Positions 55,411 to 62,684 of a DNA stretch of 64,000 nucleotides are shown here, piece by piece. The position numbers and the translations under genes are program-made. How positions within the stretch are numbered: position 1 is the first letter of the stretch; every line of letters starts with the position of its first letter. The DNA comes from Sphingomonas sp. dw_22 (GTDB taxonomy: Bacteria; Pseudomonadota; Alphaproteobacteria; Sphingomonadales; Sphingomonadaceae): contig NZ_JAAVVE010000021.1 of NCBI RefSeq assembly GCF_018449795.1, positions 1 through 64,000 of the forward strand, in the 5' to 3' direction. Under the pieces are notes generated by a model. That model saw only the letters and a program-made list of their open reading frames with translations. It was not told the DNA's origin and made no database searches.

Positions 55411-57441
55411 TCAGGTCAGTTCGATCAGCTCGTATTCGCCGAGCCGCGGCAAGGTGATCCGGCCATAGCCCCCGTCGAGCCGCGCCACCGGCAGCGCCTG
55501 CGCGGAGACGACGGCGCCGGCGCGCGCGAAGGGCAGCTTCACGTCGATCCGGATGTCGCGCATCGGCGCCGGATCGAAATAGGCGGTGTCGGCGTGACCG
55601 GTCAGGTTGACCAGATGCAGCAGGCGGCGCTGTCCCTGACGCATCAGCGTGACCTGCACCAACGGATGCGCGTTGGTCCGCACTTGCCGCCCCTCGGGAA
55701 GAAGCTGGTCGACCAGATCCGAGAACAGGCCGGCATGCGCCTCGGAACTGTGCAGATAATAGAGGTTGCCCAATTCCCAGGGCAGCCACGCGACCGTGCC
55801 GCGGCCGAGCGCTCGGGTCACCAGTCCCGGATAGTCGGTGTCCTTCCAGTCGACATGGACGAACTCGGGCGGGCCGTACATCGACGGGGGCACGAAGGTG
55901 ATCGGCCCGGTTCCGTCGAGCTGGAGATAGTCGCCATAGACGATGAAGACCTCGGTCTCCGCCAGCGAGGGGAACCGCGCCTTGTCGCGCACCCGGAAAT
56001 AGGCGCCGTCGGGCTTCTCCCAGCGCTTGACGACAGGCGCGACGGCGAAACCAGGTTCGGTGGGGCTCGCGATGATGAGCCTGCCGCCGCCCCTGACATA
56101 GGATTCCAGCGCCGCCGGCGTCGCGCCCGGCGCGATGACCAGGTCGAATTCGCGCTTGCCCAGCCAGTCGAGATTGTTGGCGGCAGCGAACGGGATGTGA
56201 AGCTCGCTCAGCAGCCGATACAGGCCGCGATAGGATTCCGGTGACGCCGCGATGCCCGCCCCGGGGCCGCCGGGCGCGAGCAGCAGCACGCGCGCCTCGC
56301 TCTCCTGGCCGACATAATAGCCCTCATGCTCGCGCAGCCAGCGATAGACCCGCGCCGCCGCGTTCGAAGCCCTTTTGTCGGGATAGTCCGCCAGCGTCGC
56401 ATTGGTCAGGAAGGCCGCGCCGCCGCCGTTCGCCACGCCCTGCCATATCCGCGAGCGGGATTCGGGCGCGGAGATCGCGGCGAAGCGCCACGACGTGGCG
56501 ATATAGGGGATGCTTTCGTTCAGCGGCAGCTTGTCGGGAAAGCTGTTGAGCGCCTGGTTGGTGTTGTCGGCGGACGAATAGGGCCACATCGGCAGCAGCG
56601 TCTTCAGCGCGGTCTTCGATTCCGAGAAGACGATGTCGCTCACTTCCTCCGCCGCGCCGGCGACCGAGGCATCAGGCCGCCGCGCCTTGATGAGCTGCTG
56701 GATCCGCCGCGACGCGCGCAGGCCGGATTCCTTCAGGAACAGGCGATATTGCTCGGTCCGCTCGGCCGGGATCTCGGTCCCTGCGAAATCGCGGAAGAGC
56801 CGCACGCAATTGTCGCAGTGGCACAGGCCGATCGGCTGATGGCTGTAGTTCAGCACCGGATTGCTGAACATGTTGAAGAAGAAGCCGTCGACCGGATAGC
56901 GCTCCAGCGCCTCGGTCAGGATCTCCAATGCCTTCTCGCCGTACCAGCCGCCGTTGATGCAGGTGGAATAGAGCCCGTTATAGACGTCGGGCTTGCCGTC
57001 GGCCGATCGGAAGAACCAGTCGGGATGCGCGTCATAAACGTTCCTGCGCGCCTTGCTGAAATCCCAGCGGCCGACCACGCGGATGCCGCGCGCATGCGCC
57101 TCGCGGACGACCGCGCCGAACATGTCCTTGCCCGCCGGCAGCCAGGGGCTGACATACGCCAGCGGCACCTTGCTCGGATAGTGCGCCGAGATGCCGCCCG
57201 CCGACATCAGCAGCACATTGGCGCCGAAATCGGCGACGTCCTTCACGAACGCTTGAGGGTCCAGCGCGGCATCGGTTTCGCGCAAATTGGTCTGCAACCA
57301 GCGGATCGGCTGCTGCATCCACCAGCCCTGCCCCGCGCCGTCGGCCGGGTTCTCACCCGACGCCGCGAAAGCGCCCCTCGGCATCACCGAAGCGACGCCG
57401 AGCGCCAGCGCGCCTTCGAGGAATGTCTTGCGGTCGATCAT
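55411..57441 (-). CDS. Putative glycoside hydrolase (GHL6-like barrel with GH42-type trimerisation domain)
   Basis: A 676-residue exported protein, start MIDRKTFLEGALALGVASVMPRGAFA (Sec- or Tat-like). The N-terminal barrel resembles hypothetical glycosyl hydrolase 6 proteins: RWLQTNLRETDAALD, FGANVLLMSAGGISAHYP, REAHARGIRVVGRWDFSK, DGFFFNMF and a Cys-containing LCHCDNCVRLF that might hold a metal. The second half has a Rossmann-like trimerisation domain (ARVLLLAPGGPGAG; YVRGGGRLIIASPTEPGF) and a beta domain (LLHLVNLTGH). No enzyme of this type is familiar to me with a proven pectin substrate. It lies between the receptor gene and the unclassified hydrolase, in one operon. Confidence 0.68.
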   Translation of the reverse strand: MIDRKTFLEGALALGVASVMPRGAFAASGENPADGAGQGWWMQQPIRWLQTNLRETDAALDPQAFVKDVADFGANVLLMSAGGISAHYPSKVPLAYVSPWLPAGKDMFGAVVREAHARGIRVVGRWDFSKARRNVYDAHPDWFFRSADGKPDVYNGLYSTCINGGWYGEKALEILTEALERYPVDGFFFNMFSNPVLNYSHQPIGLCHCDNCVRLFRDFAGTEIPAERTEQYRLFLKESGLRASRRIQQLIKARRPDASVAGAAEEVSDIVFSESKTALKTLLPMWPYSSADNTNQALNSFPDKLPLNESIPYIATSWRFAAISAPESRSRIWQGVANGGGAAFLTNATLADYPDKRASNAAARVYRWLREHEGYYVGQESEARVLLLAPGGPGAGIAASPESYRGLYRLLSELHIPFAAANNLDWLGKREFDLVIAPGATPAALESYVRGGGRLIIASPTEPGFAVAPVVKRWEKPDGAYFRVRDKARFPSLAETEVFIVYGDYLQLDGTGPITFVPPSMYGPPEFVHVDWKDTDYPGLVTRALGRGTVAWLPWELGNLYYLHSSEAHAGLFSDLVDQLLPEGRQVRTNAHPLVQVTLMRQGQRRLLHLVNLTGHADTAYFDPAPMRDIRIDVKLPFARAGAVVSAQALPVARLDGGYGRITLPRLGEYELIELT

Positions 57442-57523
57442 CTCCTGCCTCCGGCGTGCCGCCGGGACGGCGCGCATTCGAGGAGCGACCGGCCCGCCGC
57501 GCAGGGCGGCGGGCCGTCGCGGG

Positions 57524-60169
57524 TCACAGCGTCGCGCGGAAGCCGATCGTGAACTGGCGATCGTTGATCTCCACGCCAGTCGTCCGCTGCTCGTCGAGGA
57601 CATAGCCCTCGAGGCGCTGGCGCAGCAGGTTGTTGCCTTCCAGCGTCAGCGTGAGATTCTTGTTCAGCTCGAAGCTCAGCGAGGCGTCGAGCCAGCCATA
57701 GCCCTTGCGGAAGTTCGGCACGGTGCCGAGACCGCCCTGCAGGAAGGCAAGCCCGCTATAATATTTGTTGCGGTAATTATACGCGACGCGCGCGCTCACC
57801 GGCCCCTTCTCGTAGATGCCGACCACGTTGAAGCTGTGGCGCGAAAGCTGCGGCAGCGGCACCGTCTCGCCAGGCACCGGGCTCGGCGATTCGGAGTCGA
57901 CAAAGGTGTAGTTGAGCTGGGTGCCCAGGCCGCTCAGCGGGCCCGGCAGGAAGTCGAAGAACTGCTGATAGCCGACCTCGAAGCCCTTGATCGTGCCCTT
58001 GCCGATATTGATCGGCTGGGTCAGCGTGTAGGGCAGGCCGTCGATGATCACGCCCGCCGTCGATGAGCTGCCGATAAAGCCTTCCACCTTGCGACGGAAG
58101 CCCGCCACATAGACCGAGTTGGTCGTGCCGAAATAATATTCGAGCGACGCATCGAGGTTGGTCGACATCAGCGGCTTCAGGTCCGGATTGCCCGAAGATG
58201 CCAGCGACGAGGCAGGCACCACGGTGACCGACGGCGACAATTGGTTGAAGTCCGGCCGCGTCATCGTCTTCGATGCGGCCAGGCGCAGCTGCAGCTTGTC
58301 GGTGAAGCGGAAGCGCAGGTTCGCCGAGGGCAGCACCTTGGTGTAGTTGTTGTCGATATCCAGCGCCTGGTATCCGGTCTGGACGTTGTTCACGTACAGT
58401 GGCCGGAAGCCGACCAGCGTGCCCTTGGTATTCACGACGCGGACGCCGACATTGCCGTCGAAGCGGAAGCCGTTCTCATTGGCGAACTTGACAAGGCCAT
58501 AGCCCGAGGTCGTCTTCTCGCCGATGTCGAACACCGACAAGGGATTGACCGCGGGCCCGGTGGTGAAGCCCAGCGCCTGCCGCATCGCATCGAAATTGTT
58601 GCGCAGCATGCCGGGGATCGTCGACAGGAAATCGAACGTGACCGGCGTCCCCTCACTCGCCTTCGCCATGAAGTCGGGATGGGGGTTCGGTGCGAAATAT
58701 TGCGAGAAGGCAGTGGCCTGCGGCGCTCCGGGCGGAGTCGCGAAGAAGCGCCACGGCGTGAAATGGGCCTCCCGGTCCGAATAGCGGAAGCCCGCCGAGA
58801 TCTGCGTGATGAACGAATCAATCTTGTAGTCGACGTCCGCCATGAACGCCTTCTGGTCGCCGTCATAATCGTTGCGGCTCTCGGTCATCGCGCCGACGCG
58901 GTAGCTGTCCAGACTGGTGAGGTCGACGCCCTGGATCAGGAACGATGGGACATCGAACGCCTCGAGATCCTGGGTAATGCGCGGCGCAGTCGTGGTCAGG
59001 TCGAGCTCGCGATAGGTCAGCTTGCTCGAGGACTTGGTATAGCTGCCGTCGACCTTGATGCTGAGCGGACCCTCCGCCCATTTGCCGCCGATCGCATAGG
59101 TGCGGTTCTTGTCGATCTGGTCGCGCGACACGCCCATCGTCGAGACCGGCACGTTCAGGAACGAGCCGCGCAGGAAATTGTCGCTGTCCGGATAGGTCTC
59201 GAACGATCCCGGTTCCGGCTGATTGGCCGTGGGATTGCCGTTCACCGGCGCAGTCGGAACGTTGAGGCCGCTCCAGTCGGCGCCGTTCTTGAAATAGGAA
59301 TAGCTGTACTGGGCGTAGAATTCGAAGCCGCCGCCTGGGCGCCATTGCAGCGCCGAATCGATGCCGAAGCGCTTACGGTCGCCGATCACTTGCGGCAGAT
59401 AGGTGCCGTTGGGAACCGCGATGGTGCGGCCGGGGATCACGTCCGCGCGACCGGTCGGGGAACCGACACTGTCCTGGTCGCTGCGCAGGTCGCGGTCCTG
59501 ATAGGAAACCGTGACCAGCGCGCCGATGTCGCCGATGCCGGTATGCCAGCGGTCCGAGACCAGGATCGACGCGTTGGGCGACCATTTGTCGACCAAGTCA
59601 TTGTAGCGCGCGCGGGCGCCGCCGGTGATCTTGAGGCCGTCGAAATCGAACGGCATGCGGGTGCGCACGTCGATGGTGCCGCCGATGCCGCCTTCGACCA
59701 GGCTCGCGTCGGGCGCCTTGTAGACGTCGATGCCGGCGATCAGCTCGGCGGCAAGATCCTGGAAGTTGAAGGTGCGGCCCGAGCCGGCGGTGAAGACCTC
59801 GCGGCCGTTCAGCGTGGTCTCGACCTGCGGCAGGCCGCGGATCGCCACGCCCGTGCCTTCACCATAGTCGCGCGTGATCTGGACGCCGGTGATGCGCTGC
59901 AGCGCTTCGGTCACATTGGCGTCGGGAAGCTTGCCGATGTCCTCGGCGACGATCGAGTCGACGATCGAATCGGCGTTGCGCTTGATCTCCTGCGAGCTCC
60001 GAAGACTGGCACGCACGCCGGTCACGATGATTTCATCCGCCTGCTGCGATCCGGCGTCATCCACCTGATCGGTTTGCGGCGCAGGCGCGTTCGCGTCCTG
60101 CGCATGCGCGCTCGCCTGCATAATGACGATCGCGAATACGCAAGCACCAGCTTTCAGTGAATTCCTCAC
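57524..60169 (-). CDS. TonB-dependent receptor (TonB-Xanth-Caul type)
   Basis: An 881-residue outer-membrane receptor. I set the start at GTG 60169 because a perfect GGGGAGG (60182-60176) lies six bases upstream; a TTG at 60184 would place that site inside the coding sequence. The signal peptide ends near SAHAQ, then the TonB box EIIVTGVRASL, the plug (IVAEDIGKLPDANVTEALQR; VAIRGLPQVETTLNGREVFT) and a barrel ending in a Phe-X-Ala-Thr-Leu strand. It is homologous along its length to 8894-11581. It heads an operon with two unclassified hydrolases, so its cargo should be their substrate. Confidence 0.93.
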   Translation of the reverse strand: MRNSLKAGACVFAIVIMQASAHAQDANAPAPQTDQVDDAGSQQADEIIVTGVRASLRSSQEIKRNADSIVDSIVAEDIGKLPDANVTEALQRITGVQITRDYGEGTGVAIRGLPQVETTLNGREVFTAGSGRTFNFQDLAAELIAGIDVYKAPDASLVEGGIGGTIDVRTRMPFDFDGLKITGGARARYNDLVDKWSPNASILVSDRWHTGIGDIGALVTVSYQDRDLRSDQDSVGSPTGRADVIPGRTIAVPNGTYLPQVIGDRKRFGIDSALQWRPGGGFEFYAQYSYSYFKNGADWSGLNVPTAPVNGNPTANQPEPGSFETYPDSDNFLRGSFLNVPVSTMGVSRDQIDKNRTYAIGGKWAEGPLSIKVDGSYTKSSSKLTYRELDLTTTAPRITQDLEAFDVPSFLIQGVDLTSLDSYRVGAMTESRNDYDGDQKAFMADVDYKIDSFITQISAGFRYSDREAHFTPWRFFATPPGAPQATAFSQYFAPNPHPDFMAKASEGTPVTFDFLSTIPGMLRNNFDAMRQALGFTTGPAVNPLSVFDIGEKTTSGYGLVKFANENGFRFDGNVGVRVVNTKGTLVGFRPLYVNNVQTGYQALDIDNNYTKVLPSANLRFRFTDKLQLRLAASKTMTRPDFNQLSPSVTVVPASSLASSGNPDLKPLMSTNLDASLEYYFGTTNSVYVAGFRRKVEGFIGSSSTAGVIIDGLPYTLTQPINIGKGTIKGFEVGYQQFFDFLPGPLSGLGTQLNYTFVDSESPSPVPGETVPLPQLSRHSFNVVGIYEKGPVSARVAYNYRNKYYSGLAFLQGGLGTVPNFRKGYGWLDASLSFELNKNLTLTLEGNNLLRQRLEGYVLDEQRTTGVEINDRQFTIGFRATL

Positions 60170-60396
60170 AGCCAACCTCCCCAAAAATTTCTCATATTAT
60201 CTTATTAATGGAGAGCTATGCAGATCATACCAGTTCCGTCAAGCCTTCCCCGAATTTCCCATTATTCGGGATTTCCATGGTGTTTCCATGTGCCGGAATC
60301 CGGCGGAAAACAGCCATTCCGGATCCATTCACCCGAAGACTTTCCAATTGGCCGCGGGACGAGCGAGGCGACGCCCGTCACCGAATTTGCGGCATC
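60170..60396. other. Intergenic region upstream of the second receptor operon
   Basis: These 227 bases hold the promoter of the receptor gene and the 3' end of the GH-A paralog. Two small hairpins lie on the GH-A side: CCCGAAT (60249-60255) with ATTCGGG (60264-60270), and the near-palindrome GCCGGA-A-TCCGGC (60292-60304). Either may help terminate the upstream gene, although no T tract follows. The AT-rich element is listed separately. No gene is visible. Confidence 0.55.
60193..60213 (-). promoter_or_regulatory. AT-rich element upstream of second receptor operon
   Basis: The plus-strand sequence CATATTATCTTATTAATGG (60193-60211) matches the element at 33158-33177 at about 15 of 20 positions and shares its orientation relative to the gene. 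It contains GATAAT and TAATAT as possible -10 hexamers on the minus strand and ends about 25 bases before the GTG. Confidence 0.45.
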
Positions 60397-62004
60397 TCAG
60401 CGTTCGACTCGGACGAGGTAGGAGGTCGTTACGGGCGTGCCGACCGCAATCTCCCAGCCCGGCTCGATCATCCGCCCCTTGATCTCGGGACCGATCGGCC
60501 GCGCCGCGCCATCCAGCGGCGTCGCCGACACTCCGATCGCGCCCTCCAGATCCTTAAGCTGGATCCAGCCCGTGATCGGCTCGATCACCGTCGGCGCGGT
60601 GCCCCAGTTCGAGAGCATGGCGCGGCGGTCGTTCCACTTCTGCCCTGTATTCTCGACCTTGCCGGTAGTGGTGAGCAGCATGCGGTTGGAGAGATTGAGC
60701 GGCTTGCCGTCCAGCGACGACAGCGTGATCGCCGCGAACCGGTTCTTGATGTCCGCCGACAGATTACGCGTCTGGACCTGCGCATTGGCGCTGACGAATC
60801 CCACCAGTGCCTGCGAACGCGGCGTGTCGACCGTCACCAGCCCGTCCTTGCCGCCATCGGTCCGCCAGCTCAGCTCACCGGTGTCCGACACGATCGGGTT
60901 CGAGGCCAGCAGGGGCGCTGGAAGCGTCGGCTTGCAGTCCAGGCACGAGACCCGCGAGCCGTGCACCAGCGGGATCTTCATGTCGAAGCCCGGCGTGTAA
61001 TAGGGCATGTCCGCGCGCGGCAGCCGCGACGCCTCGCTGACCTGGTCGGTCGAATAGGACCGCGTCAGCATTTTCTTCGCCGCCGATACGTCGCCCCGCA
61101 GGAAGAGCATCGCCCCCGCAGGCATCTGCGCCATCTTCACCGGATCGAGCGCGATATCGAACTCGCCCGTGACCATCGGCGTCCATTTGCCATGGAGCTT
61201 CGATTCATAGGTATAGAAGAAGATGCCGTCCCAATCCTGAAGCGCGGCATAGGAGGCCAGTATCGGGATCATCTCCGAACCATAGTCGCTCGGATAGGGG
61301 TGGTTCACCTCGCTCAGCGTGTACGGCTTGCCCGCCGTCGCGCTACGGGCAAGCTTCTGGATGATCGAAAGCTCGGGACTGTTCACCATCGGCTCGTTGC
61401 GCCGGCCGTAGATGGCCGGGTGCTGCCAATAGACATGCGCGTCCAGAATGTCGGACTTGCTGGCGGTGCGCATCAGCGGCTGATTGGCGATGAAATAGGT
61501 GTGATCTGCCATCGGCACGATCGGCGACTTCACCCCGACCTCATCCTTCAGGAACCGCTTCATCTCGGCATGGAAGTCGATCTCGACCTGGGTCAGGAAC
61601 GCCAGCTCGGCATCGAGCCGAAGCCTCGGCGCCTCGACATGGTCCCCGCGCCGCATGAACGGCACCGGCTGCCCCGCCGACACGCCCGCCATGCCGCGCA
61701 GCTTGGTCAACTCCGCCGCGCTGCGGTTCTTCCCCAGCCAGTCATTGTACATCTTCACCAGCAGCGCCTGGTAATGCGGCGTCATGTCGAGCTGGAGGTT
61801 CGCCCCGCCCTTCACCCGCTCGCCGCGCAGCCAGTTGCGCATCCAGAATTCGAGCAGCGAGTTCTCGTTCACCACCTCCACGATCGCCACCGCAGGATCG
61901 TCCGCATAGCGCAGCTTCGTGTAGGGGTTGGTGTGTCCCAGCAGTTGCTTGGCATATTCCTTCTGCAGCGCCACCAGCTCCGGACCGAAATAGGTATAGG
62001 CCTT
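60397..62004 (-). repeat. Direct repeat, copy B (3' part of GH-A paralog)
   Basis: This segment is the counterpart of 50365-51972, equal in length (1608 bp) and nearly identical. Together the copies bracket the GH-A 5' end, the two unclassified hydrolases and the receptor gene. Homologous recombination between them would delete or amplify about 10 kb. Confidence 0.88.
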
Positions 62005-62610
62005 GGCCGATCCGATCAGGTCATAGTCCGGAACCCCGTCGCCGGGCCGATAGGCCCGCCCGACATTGAGGTTGAAGTCGACATAGATGCCGTTCTTCTT
62101 GAGCTCGGCGAACAGGAAGTCGAGCAGGTCGAGCTGCCCGGGATCGAGCGCCCGCGAACTGTCGCCATCGGCGATCAGGCCGGCGGGCATCTGCTTCACC
62201 GGCACCGGATCGGGGCCCAGATCGCCCGCCGGCTTCTGCGACTGGGTCTTGGGCAGATCCAGGAAATGCATCCGCACGCAATTGACGCCGAGCCGCGCCA
62301 GCTCCGCCGCCATCTCGCGTGCTTCCTGGTGCGGCAGCAGCAACGCGGAGCCAGTGCTGAAGCCGGTGAGGTTGACGCCCCAGCATTTGAAGCGCTGTCC
62401 GTCGCCCCGATAGAGATGCCCGTCCTGCGCCTGGATGAAGCCGTATTTCCCCGCCGGTCCGTCCAGCAGGAAACGCGCGTCCGCAGCGGAATCGACGCGC
62501 TGCTCGTGGTTGACCGCGAACGGCTGGAGCGGGATGTCCTGCGCCCATGCCGAGCCGGACAGGCCCCCCGCCGCACAGATAGCCGTCATCCACCGTCGTG
62601 CGTGCCGCAT
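60397..62610 (-). CDS. Clan GH-A glycoside hydrolase, family uncertain (paralog B)
   Basis: A 737-residue exported enzyme, sister of 50365-52608. I set the start at ATG 62610: GGGGAGA (62623-62617) is six bases upstream, whereas the in-frame ATG at 62625 has that site inside its own coding sequence. The signal peptide (MRHARRWMTAICAAGGLSGSAWAQ) is unrelated to that of paralog A, but QDIPLQPFAVNHE onward is shared. VVNENSLLEF and TLSEVNHPYPSDYG hold the catalytic Glu pair. The block after TGFSTGSALLLPHQEARE is diverged from paralog A and probably sets specificity. It follows a GH29 gene by 74 bases on the same strand. Confidence 0.82.
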   Translation of the reverse strand: MRHARRWMTAICAAGGLSGSAWAQDIPLQPFAVNHEQRVDSAADARFLLDGPAGKYGFIQAQDGHLYRGDGQRFKCWGVNLTGFSTGSALLLPHQEAREMAAELARLGVNCVRMHFLDLPKTQSQKPAGDLGPDPVPVKQMPAGLIADGDSSRALDPGQLDLLDFLFAELKKNGIYVDFNLNVGRAYRPGDGVPDYDLIGSAKAYTYFGPELVALQKEYAKQLLGHTNPYTKLRYADDPAVAIVEVVNENSLLEFWMRNWLRGERVKGGANLQLDMTPHYQALLVKMYNDWLGKNRSAAELTKLRGMAGVSAGQPVPFMRRGDHVEAPRLRLDAELAFLTQVEIDFHAEMKRFLKDEVGVKSPIVPMADHTYFIANQPLMRTASKSDILDAHVYWQHPAIYGRRNEPMVNSPELSIIQKLARSATAGKPYTLSEVNHPYPSDYGSEMIPILASYAALQDWDGIFFYTYESKLHGKWTPMVTGEFDIALDPVKMAQMPAGAMLFLRGDVSAAKKMLTRSYSTDQVSEASRLPRADMPYYTPGFDMKIPLVHGSRVSCLDCKPTLPAPLLASNPIVSDTGELSWRTDGGKDGLVTVDTPRSQALVGFVSANAQVQTRNLSADIKNRFAAITLSSLDGKPLNLSNRMLLTTTGKVENTGQKWNDRRAMLSNWGTAPTVIEPITGWIQLKDLEGAIGVSATPLDGAARPIGPEIKGRMIEPGWEIAVGTPVTTSYLVRVER

Positions 62611-62684
62611 CGCCGTTCTCCCCATCCTATCGATTGTCGGGCGATCGGTCGCCGCAACGCGCGGCGCCGATGCCCCTTTGTCGT

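Noticed and set aside
60170..60184. TTG 60184 as the start of the second TonB receptor
   Set aside because: The best ribosome-binding site, GGGGAGG, would then lie inside the coding sequence. GTG 60169 is six bases after it and directly precedes the signal peptide.
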